Source of the DNA: JAIBJN01 sp963775625
GTDB lineage: Bacteria; Actinomycetota; Thermoleophilia; Gaiellales; Gaiellaceae
Length of the DNA: 64,000 nucleotides
NCBI GenBank assembly: GCA_963775625.1
Contig: CAVZJM010000016.1
Span: 248,001 to 312,000, forward strand
Direction: 5' to 3'
In this document: positions 44,408 through 52,142 of the stretch, in pieces
Numbering within the stretch: position 1 is the stretch's first letter
How the letters are laid out: every line of letters begins with the position of its first letter
Translations under genes and position numbers: made by a program
Notes under the pieces: generated by a model
Database searches by the model: none
What the model was told of the DNA's origin: nothing
What the model saw: only the letters and a program-made list of their open reading frames with translations

Positions 44408-45103
44408 ATGCCGAAGTCTACCACAGAGTCGCGCCCGGCCCACGAGGCGCTCGCAGCCGTTCTCCAGGTACGGGACGGCGTGCTCCAGGTGCTGCTCTGG
44501 AAACGGGCGAAGGAGCCGTTTCTCGGCGCGTGGTCTCTTCCGGGTGGGCGTCTCGAGCAGGGGGAGACCCTGGAAGCCTCGATCCGGCGCCACCTCGCGG
44601 CCAAGGTGGACGTGCGCGAGTTGGCGCATCTCGAGCAGCTCGAGACCCGGAGCGAGCCGGGCCGGCATCCGGACGAGCGGCTGGTGGCGACGGCGTACCT
44701 CGGCCTCGTCCCGGCAGACGTCGACCCGCGGGTGCCCGGGGACACGAGCTGGCACCCCGTCGACGACCTGCCGGCGATGGCGTTCGACCACGGGTCGATC
44801 GCCCTCGCGGCCAGGGAGCGGCTGCGGGCGAAGCTGTCGTACACCAACGTCGGCTTTGCGCTCGCGCCCGCATCGTTCACGATCTCGGAGCTGAGGGGCC
44901 TCTACCGCGCGGCGCTCGGCCACGACGTCTCCCCCACGAACCTCCAGCGCGTCCTCCTGAGGCGCCGCCTGCTGGAGCCCACCGGAGAGGTGCGGCCGCC
45001 CGGCCGCGCCGGCGGCCGCCCGGCCGCCGTCTACCGCTTCGCCGGCGCCGGCCTCGAGATCACCGACCCGTTCGCCGTCCTCCGCCCGCCAGACGCCCGC
45101 TGA
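44408..45103 (+). CDS. nrtR: NrtR-like NUDIX transcriptional regulator
   Basis: 231 residues from ATG 44408. N-terminal NUDIX-like domain: HEALAAVLQVRDGVLQVLLW, KEPFLGAWSLPGGRLEQGET and LEASIRRHLAAKVDVRELAH: the GX5EX7REUXEE box is incomplete (HLAAKVDV in place of REUXEE), as in NrtR proteins that bind ADP-ribose without hydrolysing it. The C-terminal winged helix follows: AP(A)SFTISELRGLYRAALGH, LQRVLLRRRLLEPTGEVRPP and GRPAAVYRF. It most likely represses NAD-salvage genes, including its divergent nicotinamidase neighbour, when ADP-ribose is low. No Shine-Dalgarno sequence is visible, so translation may be leaderless. Confidence 0.88.
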   Translation: MPKSTTESRPAHEALAAVLQVRDGVLQVLLWKRAKEPFLGAWSLPGGRLEQGETLEASIRRHLAAKVDVRELAHLEQLETRSEPGRHPDERLVATAYLGLVPADVDPRVPGDTSWHPVDDLPAMAFDHGSIALAARERLRAKLSYTNVGFALAPASFTISELRGLYRAALGHDVSPTNLQRVLLRRRLLEPTGEVRPPGRAGGRPAAVYRFAGAGLEITDPFAVLRPPDAR

Positions 45104-45127
45104 CCTCGTCCACAGCGTGTCCCGTCC

Positions 45128-45277
45128 GGCCACGCCCGGGGCCTGACCCCAGGCGTGGCCGGTGGAGACAATCGCGTCATCGAAGTGCCCGCATATGCGG
45201 CACGAGCGGTTTCCACAGGCGGGTGTGCAAACGGCTCCCGAATGGCCATGCCCAGGGGTCAGGCCCCGGGCATGGCC
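45128..45277. repeat. Inverted pair of palindromic repeats
   Basis: Two units face each other: 45128-45160 (GGCCACGCCCGGGGCCTGAC, CCCAGGCGTGGCC) and 45244-45277 (GGCCATGCCCAGGGGTCAGG, CCCCGGGCATGGCC). Each is itself a near palindrome around CCTGACCCC or GGGGTCAGG. Together they can form a long cruciform in the gap between convergent genes. No gene lies between them. A repeat/terminator role is inference. Confidence 0.7.
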
Positions 45278-45289
45278 TCCGGGGACAGC

Positions 45290-45838
45290 TCAGAGCAGCC
45301 CGCAGACGCGGGCCGTGTTCGGCCACGGGTGGAACCCGAGGCCGGCGCGGTGGGCGCGCTCGGCCGTCCACATCTGCTCGGCGGGGGTCCACCGGTTGGC
45401 CGTGCCCTTCAGGCGGAGGAGATAGCGGCCGAAGGCCCGCTGGAACTGGCGGCTCATCTGCAGCCCGCCGTAGTAGGGCGCGCGCGGATCCTCCCAGCTC
45501 CCTTCGTGACGGTGGATGCAGCGCCAGGCCTTCCGGTGCGGCGGGTGGTGCGCCCGCTCGCGGAGCCGGTGCGCCCTGTGCTTCCAGAGGTCGCGGAGCG
45601 CTCTCAGGCGCGTGAGATCGTTGGTGCGGCGCTCCTCGAAGGTCGCCTTCCGCCGCGGCTTGCCCATGACGCGCTGCCAGTGCCAGGCGACGGCGCGGCG
45701 CTTCTCGATCGCTTCGACGAGGCGCTCGGCCTCGGCGCTCGTGCCCGAGGGGAGAACGGCCGAGGCAGCGCCCGCCCCGATGAGCGCGAGCGAGCTTATG
45801 AGCGCGAGCAGAAGCGCGCGCAGGTGCTGTCGATTCAC
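45290..45838 (-). CDS. Exported lysozyme-like (Rpf/transglycosylase-type) protein
   Basis: 182 residues. A signal peptide (LRALLLALISSLALIGAGAA SAV) followed by a basic helical region (KATFEERRTNDLTRLRALRD, LWKHRAHRLRERAHHPP). The C-terminal domain has WRCIHRHEGSWEDPRAPYYG, GGLQMSRQFQRAF and PAEQMWTAERAHRAGLGFHP, WPNTARVCGL. The order C-x-H-x-x-EGSW (catalytic Glu), YYGGLQ and W....C is typical of resuscitation-promoting-factor and lysozyme-like domains. It likely cleaves peptidoglycan outside the cell. Confidence 0.8.
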   Translation of the reverse strand: MNRQHLRALLLALISSLALIGAGAASAVLPSGTSAEAERLVEAIEKRRAVAWHWQRVMGKPRRKATFEERRTNDLTRLRALRDLWKHRAHRLRERAHHPPHRKAWRCIHRHEGSWEDPRAPYYGGLQMSRQFQRAFGRYLLRLKGTANRWTPAEQMWTAERAHRAGLGFHPWPNTARVCGLL

Positions 45839-45980
45839 GTGCGTCCCCTTTCTGGGCCCTCGTTCCGGCCCGCCGCTGTCCGCTGGACGGGCTCCGGTGG
45901 GCGCCTCCTACGTGCCGCGAAGAGGCGCCGGCCCAGGGGTAGGTTTTTCCAGAAGCGGGCTAGGTTACACTCAGCGGCAC

Positions 45981-46247
45981 ATGCTGTGGCTCACCATCTG
46001 GTTCACGGTGATCCTCAAGATCCCCGCGCTCTACCTCGCCTACGTGATCTGGTGGTCGGTGAAGGACCCGCCTGCCGCAGCCGCCGGGAGCGCCCCGGGG
46101 AGTCTCGGCGGCGGGGGGATCGAGCCGCCGCGCCGTCGCGGCCCGCACGCGCCGGTCCCGGGTCGCCGCCCCGGCCCGCACGGCACGCCTGACCGGCGCC
46201 GCACGCGGGAGCCCGTCCTGGTGGCGAGCGGAAGGAGGGCCAGATGA
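45981..46247 (+). CDS. Small membrane protein, one helix
   Basis: 88 residues. MLWLTIWFTVILKIPALYLA is followed by YVIWWSVKDPP, then a long Gly/Pro/Arg-rich tail. One membrane segment and a basic tail. The ATGA overlap with the next small membrane protein suggests co-translation and perhaps one complex. Family not recognised. Confidence 0.65.
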   Translation: MLWLTIWFTVILKIPALYLAYVIWWSVKDPPAAAAGSAPGSLGGGGIEPPRRRGPHAPVPGRRPGPHGTPDRRRTREPVLVASGRRAR

Positions 46248-46513
46248 GCGCGTACGACCCCGAGCTCTCCGCCCGCGTCACGACCACGCAGCTTGTCGCC
46301 GACTTCCTGGCGACCTTCGCGCTCTTCGCCGGGCTGGTCGGGATCGTCTACTCGCCGGGCAGGCTCTGCACCGCCGCCGTCTTCATCTCGCTCTTCGCTG
46401 CTGCGCTCGGCGGGCGGGATCGCCACCTCGTTCCCGTCGCCGTCGGCGTTACGACGGCAAGCTGGATCGTGGGGATGATCCTCGCCGTCGCCCTCGACCG
46501 GCCGATCTTCTAG
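46244..46513 (+). CDS. Small membrane protein, two helices
   Basis: 89 residues, overlapping the previous gene by ATGA. VADFLATFALFAGLVGIVYS and PVAVGVTTASWIVGMILAVA are two likely membrane helices, with a third shorter hydrophobic stretch between them (AAVFISLFAAAL). Unknown function; the pair is probably an operon. Confidence 0.7.
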   Translation: MSAYDPELSARVTTTQLVADFLATFALFAGLVGIVYSPGRLCTAAVFISLFAAALGGRDRHLVPVAVGVTTASWIVGMILAVALDRPIF

Positions 46514-46571
46514 GAACTTTTTCCGCGCCGGGCCGGTCCGATCCCCCTAAAGAGGGATTGCCGCTAGGCCG

Positions 46572-48431
46572 ATGGACCTATCGGCTTACGGTTCGGGAAT
46601 TTTCGGCTCGCAACGCTCCAAGTCCATGGGAAGCTTCAAGCTCCGGCTGGTCATCTACTTCATGCTGCTAGCGCTGCTGCCGCTCGTGGCGGCAACCGTG
46701 GCGGGCGGCGAGGTGGCGGAGCGAGGCGAGGTCGGCTCGGCGGACTCCAGGCTCTCGACCGCGCTCCGGGTCGCGGTCGCCGACTACGAGGAGCAGCTCG
46801 ACGAGGACGCGGCCGAGACGGCGCGCTTCCTCGCGCGCACGAACAGCGTGCCGCAGGATCTGGCCTCCGGTAACCGCGCCGCCCTGGCGCAAACAGCGAA
46901 CGCGGTCGAGCACAGCGCGTTCTATTCGCCCAAGGGCGATCTCCTCGCCGGCGAGCCCCCTAGTCCGCCCGACGGCCAGAGGGAGGTCCTCGTCAGGACC
47001 CCAGACGGCAAGCTCCTCGGAAGCGTGGTCGTCCACATTCCGTTCGACAACGCGCTTGCGAAGCGGCTTGCGGACCGTGCGGCGCTCGACGAGGGCGCTC
47101 GCTTCGCCATCGTCGCCGACGAGCGTGTGCTCGCCCCGACCACGATCAAGGGGGATCTCGACGTCCCCCACCAGCAGCCGCAGTTCGTCACCGTCGACGG
47201 AGTGAGCTACCGGGCGGTCGGCACTGACCTCATTCCGCGCGAGGGCGCGAAGCGGCCGGCGGTCTCCCTCGTCGCTCTCAGTCCGAAGGCGGCCGTCGAC
47301 CAGGCCGTCGGCGACCTCCGCAGCCGCTTCCTTCTGTTCTCGGCGGTGGCGCTGGTCGCTGTCGGCATCCTGGCGTACACATTCGGGCGAACGATCGTCC
47401 GCTCACTCGGAGAGCTCGCGGCCGCGGCCGGCGCGATTGCCAACGGCAAGCTGGAAGAGCGGGTTCCCGTTCGTGGGCGAGACGAGTTTGCGGCCCTCGG
47501 CGAGGCCTTCAACGACATGGCCGAGCAGCTCGAGCAACGCCTGCGCGATTTGGACGCCGAGCGCGGGCGCGTGCGCGACACCATCGGCCGGTTCGGCGAA
47601 GCCCTCGCCGCGACCCACGACCCGTACGCCCTCCTGCCGGTGATCGTCGAGAACACGGTCGTGGCGACCGGTGCCGCCGGGGCGCGCCTCGTCGTCGACG
47701 GCAAGGAGATCGCGCACGAGGGCAACACGGTCGACGGCGGCAAGCCGCTCGCCATCCCGCTCGGGCTCGAGGGGCGCGAGAGCGGCGTCCTCTACCTGAC
47801 TCCGAAGGAGGCGGACTTCAGCAACGAGGCTCGAGAGCTCGCGCACTGGCTCGGCGCGCAGGCGTCGATCGCGCTCGAGAACGCGCGCCTTCATCGCCTC
47901 GTCGAGCGCCAGGCGAACACGGACGGCCTCACCGAGCTCCCGAACCGCCGCCACTTCGAGGAGGCGCTCGACGTCGAGATCTCCCGCGCCGAGCGCTTCG
48001 GCGGGAGCCTTGCCCTGATCCTCGGCGACCTCGACGAGTTCAAGCAGGTCAACGACCGCTACGGCCACCAGGCCGGCGACGACGTCCTGCAGACGTTCGC
48101 AGACATCCTGCGCTCGACCGTTCGCGACGTCGACCTCCCCGCGCGCTACGGCGGCGAGGAGTTCGCAGTCCTCCTCCCGCAGACCGATCTCGACGGCGCG
48201 CACGAGCTCGCCGAGCGCCTTCGCCGTGCGCTGGCCGCCCGGCCGATGTCGACCCATCCCGGCGGCCTCGTCGCCGTGACGGCGAGCTTCGGCGTCGCCG
48301 CCTTCCCGGACGCTCCGACCCCCGCCGCCCTCTTTGCCTCGGCCGACGAGGCGCTCTACCGGGCCAAGCGGGCCGGCAAGAACTGCGTCGTCTCGGCGGA
48401 CGCAGGTACCATCGTCCGCGCGCACGACTAG
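46572..48431 (+). CDS. Membrane GGDEF diguanylate cyclase with HAMP
   Basis: Up to 619 residues; the ATG at 46626 (MGSFKLRLVIYFMLLALLPL) places the signal-anchor at the start and is more likely than 46572, which lies inside a GCCGAT/ATCGGC hairpin. An extracellular dCache-like sensor (residues about 40-230) lies between two membrane helices; the second is LLFSAVALVAVGILAYTFG. A HAMP domain (GKLEERVPVRGRDEFAALGE), a GAF-like segment and a GGDEF domain follow: ANTDGLTELPNRRHFEEALD, LALILGDLDEFKQVNDRYGH, ARYGGEEFAVLLPQTDLDGA. The active loop is GGEEF, so c-di-GMP synthesis is expected. No inhibitory RxxD is evident directly upstream of GGEEF. Confidence 0.92.
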   Translation: MDLSAYGSGIFGSQRSKSMGSFKLRLVIYFMLLALLPLVAATVAGGEVAERGEVGSADSRLSTALRVAVADYEEQLDEDAAETARFLARTNSVPQDLASGNRAALAQTANAVEHSAFYSPKGDLLAGEPPSPPDGQREVLVRTPDGKLLGSVVVHIPFDNALAKRLADRAALDEGARFAIVADERVLAPTTIKGDLDVPHQQPQFVTVDGVSYRAVGTDLIPREGAKRPAVSLVALSPKAAVDQAVGDLRSRFLLFSAVALVAVGILAYTFGRTIVRSLGELAAAAGAIANGKLEERVPVRGRDEFAALGEAFNDMAEQLEQRLRDLDAERGRVRDTIGRFGEALAATHDPYALLPVIVENTVVATGAAGARLVVDGKEIAHEGNTVDGGKPLAIPLGLEGRESGVLYLTPKEADFSNEARELAHWLGAQASIALENARLHRLVERQANTDGLTELPNRRHFEEALDVEISRAERFGGSLALILGDLDEFKQVNDRYGHQAGDDVLQTFADILRSTVRDVDLPARYGGEEFAVLLPQTDLDGAHELAERLRRALAARPMSTHPGGLVAVTASFGVAAFPDAPTPAALFASADEALYRAKRAGKNCVVSADAGTIVRAHD

Positions 48432-48497
48432 GTTCCCACCTGGCACCGAGTCGTCTACAATCCGGCGCTTGCCCCTGTCCCCCACCTAGGAGGTGCT

Positions 48498-48800
48498 GTG
48501 AGCGAGCAGCCAGACACGACCTTTTCCCGCGTCATCGAGGAGCACCTCGAGCTGAAGCGGCGTAACTCGCAACTCGACGGCAACATGCCGATCGGCCGGT
48601 ACGAAGTCGAAGACCCGTTCGAAAACCACCCTCTGTTCAAGACCGAGGAACAGGCCCGCCTCGAAGACACGCTGAGCGGTCAGGAGCCCGAGCTCGAGCC
48701 GAGCAAGGTGCTCGCGTGGCCCGGCGAGGACACCGACCCGCCGGTCGACCCGGAGGACACCCTCTGGGGACGCTCCCGCGACTTCGACTGGGGCGACTAG
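48498..48800 (+). CDS. Small acidic conserved protein
   Basis: 100 residues from GTG 48498, after TAGGAGGTGCT. VSEQPDTTFSRVIEEHLELK, then MPIGRYEVEDPFENHPLFKT and EDTLWGRSRDFDWGD. It is highly acidic, without membrane segments or known motif, and looks conserved in Thermoleophilia (from memory, not checked). It directly precedes tRNA-Ala(UGC). Function unknown. Confidence 0.7.
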   Translation: MSEQPDTTFSRVIEEHLELKRRNSQLDGNMPIGRYEVEDPFENHPLFKTEEQARLEDTLSGQEPELEPSKVLAWPGEDTDPPVDPEDTLWGRSRDFDWGD

Positions 48801-48880
48801 CTTCGCCCCGACCCGCCGGGCGTTTCGCTCCCCGCGGCGGGGATCCAAGCCGCGCGGCCAGCTACAGTGAGCCCCGACGC

Positions 48881-48953
48881 GGGGCGTTAGCTCAGCTGGG
48901 AGAGCGCCGGCTTTGCAAGCCGGAGGTCACCGGTTCGATCCCGGTACGCTCCA
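48881..48953 (+). tRNA. tRNA-Ala (anticodon TGC), target of an integrated element
   Basis: Cloverleaf: acceptor GGGGCGT/ACGCTCC, D-arm GCTCAGCTGGGAGAGC, anticodon stem CCGGC/GCCGG with loop TTTGCAA, T-arm ACCGG/CCGGT with loop TTCGATC, discriminator A. Its last 44 bases recur exactly at 50100-50143. Confidence 0.95.
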
Positions 48954-49003
48954 CTGCGCGAGCTGGGACAACTGGACCATCTGGGTCGGTCATCTGGAAC
49001 TGC

Positions 49004-49777
49004 ATGTCTGAGTACGTCCTCGGTCATCACCAAGAGGGAGAGCGCGAGCGGCTCGATCTGATGTCGCGGCTGCTCGATCCGATGCACCGCCGCCACATCG
49101 AACAGCTGGGCATCGGACCTGGGGCGCGGACGCTTGAAGTCGGCTGTGGTAACGGCTCCATCTCTGCCTGGCTCGCGGAGCGCGTCACCCCTGGCGGGCG
49201 AGCCGTGGCGGTGGATCTCGACCTGTCGCTGGTCGACGCGGACATACCGAACCTCGAGCTTCGCGAGGCAGACATCGTCGCCGGACCAGTCGAACCGAGA
49301 GATTTTGATTTGGTGACGGCGCGTGCCGTACTTCACCACGTGGCGCGCTCAGAGGCTGCCGTCGCGAACCTCGTCGCCAGCGTGCGACCGGGCGGAGCAA
49401 TCCTCCTGATCGAGCCGGATTTCCTGCCGGTGAGCGTCGCCGAGCCGCGTGACGTCCGGGCGTTCTGGGAGGGGTGGCTCGCGTGGTCGCGCCGGGAGGG
49501 AATCGACTACGTAATCGGTCGCCGGCTCCCCGCGACTCTGGCAACGCTGGGCATGGAGAGCATCGAGGCAACCGCCGAGACCGCGCTTTACAACGGTGGC
49601 TCTTTGTGGGCTGTTTACTGGACGCGGACGGTCATCGAGTTGCGGGGCCGGCTAGTCGCATCGGGCGAGCTCGACGACCGGTCGATTGACGCGTTCCTCG
49701 GGCACTGCGCCGACCCGGCATGGTGGACGCAGACGATTGCTTTTACCGCTGTCCATGCCCGCGCACCCAGCGGCTGA
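49004..49777 (+). CDS. Class I SAM-dependent methyltransferase (cargo)
   Basis: 257 residues. MSEYVLGHHQEGERERLDLM, the SAM-binding motif ARTLEVGCGNGSISAWLAER, GGRAVAVDLDLSLVDADIPN (acidic motif II), FDLVTARAVLHHVARSEAAV and LVASVRPGGAILLIEPDFLP. A small-molecule or natural-product type methyltransferase; the substrate is unknown. It lies 51 bases inside the attL-like repeat and is the only intact gene of the element. Confidence 0.9.
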   Translation: MSEYVLGHHQEGERERLDLMSRLLDPMHRRHIEQLGIGPGARTLEVGCGNGSISAWLAERVTPGGRAVAVDLDLSLVDADIPNLELREADIVAGPVEPRDFDLVTARAVLHHVARSEAAVANLVASVRPGGAILLIEPDFLPVSVAEPRDVRAFWEGWLAWSRREGIDYVIGRRLPATLATLGMESIEATAETALYNGGSLWAVYWTRTVIELRGRLVASGELDDRSIDAFLGHCADPAWWTQTIAFTAVHARAPSG

Positions 49778-49799
49778 GTGACGAGTCACGGACCGCACG

Positions 49800-50027
49800 A
49801 CGTTGCGCTCGATGCCGTGTTGCCTCGATGCTAATCGCGCAAGGACTCGACCCCGTCAAAGTCGCGAACCAGATGGGCCATGACAATCCAGGGTTCACAC
49901 TCAGCCGCTACAGCCAATCTTCGACGCGGCCACATCACACGAGGCGATCCGTTCGGCTGTCCAAGACGCAATTCTTGGCAAGTCTTTGGCAAGTCGGGCC
50001 GGAGGAGAACGGGGAGAAGTGTGATTG
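49800..50027 (+). pseudogene. Tyrosine integrase C-terminal remnant
   Basis: ASMLIAQGLDPVKVANQMGH, then DNPGFTLSRYSQ (box II His, catalytic Tyr) is the end of a phage-type integrase. One frame over, the protein continues FDAATSHEAIRSAVQDAILG KSLASRAGGERGEV and stops at 50027. The N-terminal and most of the catalytic domain are absent. This is most likely the enzyme that inserted the element into the tRNA. Confidence 0.8.
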
Positions 50028-50208
50028 AGCCGCGGGCAGAAGTGGTCAATTTGCAGGACTTCGAGGACTAACTGGGACGGGCGGGGAAGCCCTGGCCACG
50101 CTTTGCAAGCCGGAGGTCACCGGTTCGATCCCGGTACGCTCCATCCGCGGACAAGCATGACCGTTACACGTGGTCGCTCGAGCGGGGAAACGTAGCCCCG
50201 TCTCCTTC

Positions 50209-51039
50209 TCAGCCGACCAGCTTGGCCCGGATCGAGAACTTCGCGCGCGAGGAGACGCAGCCGAGCTGGGACGTCTCCGACTGGTTCAGCGTCCCGACGA
50301 GGTGGGTCGCGCGCCAGTCGGCTCCGATCGTGCGGGCGTTTTCGACCTTGAAGCGGATCGTCACCGACGACGTGGCCTGGGCATCGTCGCAGAAGACGTA
50401 GAAGAAGCCGTTGTAGCTCCCCCGGTACCGCAAGCCCTGCCGCTTGATCAGGGCGTGAATCTTCTTCGTCTGGAGATCGTTCCAGCGAACGTCGCACGCG
50501 CCCTCGCCGCACCGTGGTCGGAACTGCCAGCCGAACGTCGGCGCCTTCAGATTCGTGTAGCCGCTGGAGCTCAGCTTCTTCGTGCGGACGTTGAACGTGC
50601 CCTGGACCCTCGCCTCGCGAAGCGGCGGAGTGGGCGTCGTCGCCGCGACGGTCACGCGCTCGGATACGAGGCCGCCTGCCCGCGCCTCGATTCCGTAGGA
50701 GTAGTCCTTGCCGGGCGAGACGTCGGTGTCGGTGAAGGAGACCTCAGGTGCGAGGATGCTCCGGAAGAACGAGCCGTTGCGGTAAACGCTGTACCGCACG
50801 ACGTCGGGGTCGCCAGAGGGGGCCACCCAGCTGACGACGATGCTGAAGGCGTCTGCTTCAGCAGTTAGGTCCGACGGCGGGAGGACGCTCGCCGATTCCG
50901 CCTCGCCGGTCGCCGGCGCTGCGGCTCCGCTGGAGTCCTCGGCCTCGTCGCCCCCGCTCATGCAGGCGCTTGCGAACAGGACCGTGGTGGCCCCGATCAG
51001 GAACCACGATCGCGACCAGTGCAGTCGACCGCGTGCCAC
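50209..51039 (-). CDS. Exported lipoprotein with fibronectin type III domain
   Basis: 276 residues from GTG 51039, seven bases after GGAGGG. A signal peptide with lipobox (WFLIGATTVLFASAC) is followed by an acidic linker, an Fn3 domain (PPSDLTAEADAFSIVVSWVA, VRYSVYRNGSFFRSI, GKDYSYGIEARAG) and a C-terminal domain with four Cys (PRCGEGACDVRWNDL, YVFCDDAQ, LGCVSSRAKF). Surface binding is likely; the ligand is unknown. It is divergent from the ACC deaminase gene across only 61 bases. Confidence 0.8.
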   Translation of the reverse strand: MARGRLHWSRSWFLIGATTVLFASACMSGGDEAEDSSGAAAPATGEAESASVLPPSDLTAEADAFSIVVSWVAPSGDPDVVRYSVYRNGSFFRSILAPEVSFTDTDVSPGKDYSYGIEARAGGLVSERVTVAATTPTPPLREARVQGTFNVRTKKLSSSGYTNLKAPTFGWQFRPRCGEGACDVRWNDLQTKKIHALIKRQGLRYRGSYNGFFYVFCDDAQATSSVTIRFKVENARTIGADWRATHLVGTLNQSETSQLGCVSSRAKFSIRAKLVG

Positions 51040-51100
51040 TGCGCTCCCTCCTTGTGACAGAAGTCTCGTGCGCTCCAAGGCGGAAGTCAATCGAGGGGAC

Positions 51101-52126
51101 GTGTATACGCTCCCGCCCGTGAGCCTCGCGAGCTTCGACCGCGTTTCGCTCCTCTTCGGGCCCTCGCCCGTACACCGGCTCGAGCGCCTGAGCGAGCACC
51201 TCGGCGGCAAGGTCGAGATCTGGGCGAAGCGCGAGGATTGCAACGCCGGGCTCGCGTACGGCGGGAACAAGGTGCGCAAGCTCGAGTACCTGGCTGCCGA
51301 AGCGCTGGCGCAGGGATGCGACACGCTCGTCTCGATCGGCGGCGTGCAGTCGAACCACACCCGCCAGGTGGCGGCCGTCGCGGCGCGGCTCGGGCTCGGC
51401 TGCGTGCTCGTGCAGGAGCGCTGGGTCGAGTGGCCCGACGTCGTCTACGACAAGGTGGGGAACATCCTCCTGTCGCGGATCATGGGCGCGGACGTCCGCC
51501 TCGACGCGGCCGGCTTCGACATCGGCATCCGTCCCAGCTGGGAGGACGCGCTCGCCTCCGTGGAGGAGCGCGGCGGCAAGCCTTACGCGATCCCGGCGGG
51601 AGCCTCCGACCATCCGCTGGGCGGGCTCGGCTTCGCGCGCTGGGCCGGCGAGGTCGCCGAGCAGGAGGCCGAGCTGGGCTTCTTCTTCGACACGATCGTC
51701 GTCTGCTCGGTGACAGGCTCGACGCAGGCGGGCATGGTCGCCGGGTTCGCCCTCCAGGAGCAGGAGCGCGCCGTCCTGGGGATCGACGGCTCGGCGACCG
51801 TCGAGCAGACCCGGGCGCAGATCGCGCGCATCGCGCGCCGGACCGCCGAGGCGATCGGGCTCGGTCGCGAGCTCGCCGACGACGAGATCGTGCTCCTCGA
51901 CGAGTGGCACGCCGGCATCTACGGCATCCCGGACGAGAAGACGATTGACGCGATTCGCCTGTGCGCGCGCCTCGAGGGCGTGCTCACCGACCCGGTCTAC
52001 GAGGGCAAGTCCATGGCGGCCCTGATCGACCTCGTCCAGTCCGGCCGGATCGAGCCGGGGTCGTGCGTGCTCTACGCGCACCTTGGCGGGCAGCCGGCGC
52101 TGAACGCGTACGCGGGCGCCTTCTGA
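51101..52126 (+). CDS. acdS: 1-aminocyclopropane-1-carboxylate deaminase
   Basis: 341 residues from GTG 51101 (GAGGGGAC upstream). A PLP enzyme of fold type II that breaks ACC into 2-oxobutyrate and ammonia. It shows FGPSPVHRLERLSEHLGGKV, AKREDCNAGLAYGGNKVRKL (PLP Lys in GGNKVRKLEYL), SIGGVQSNHTRQVAAVAARL, VVCSVTGSTQAGMVAGF, GVLTDPVYEGKSM with the Tyr-Glu pair, and YAHLGGQPALNAY with the conserved Leu. The Tyr-Glu and Leu positions separate true ACC deaminases from D-cysteine desulfhydrases, so ACC is the expected substrate. Start alternatives at 51119 are possible. Confidence 0.88.
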   Translation: MYTLPPVSLASFDRVSLLFGPSPVHRLERLSEHLGGKVEIWAKREDCNAGLAYGGNKVRKLEYLAAEALAQGCDTLVSIGGVQSNHTRQVAAVAARLGLGCVLVQERWVEWPDVVYDKVGNILLSRIMGADVRLDAAGFDIGIRPSWEDALASVEERGGKPYAIPAGASDHPLGGLGFARWAGEVAEQEAELGFFFDTIVVCSVTGSTQAGMVAGFALQEQERAVLGIDGSATVEQTRAQIARIARRTAEAIGLGRELADDEIVLLDEWHAGIYGIPDEKTIDAIRLCARLEGVLTDPVYEGKSMAALIDLVQSGRIEPGSCVLYAHLGGQPALNAYAGAF

Positions 52127-52142
52127 GACACTCCTCAGCGCC

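Larger units (their letters stand above)
48910..50143 (+). mobile_element. Remnant integrative element in tRNA-Ala
   Basis: The 44-base 3' half of the tRNA (from GCTTTGCAAGCCGGAGG to TACGCTCCA) is repeated exactly at 48910-48953 and 50100-50143. The interior of 1146 bases carries a SAM methyltransferase gene and the C-terminal stub of a tyrosine integrase, next to the right copy. This is the structure expected of attL and attR after insertion at a tRNA 3' end and later deletion. The tRNA remains complete because the element brought an identical 3' end. Confidence 0.85.

Noticed and set aside
46520..46625. c-di-GMP riboswitch upstream of the GGDEF gene
   Set aside because: The hairpin GCCGAT/ATCGGC is present but the conserved riboswitch core is not recognisable.
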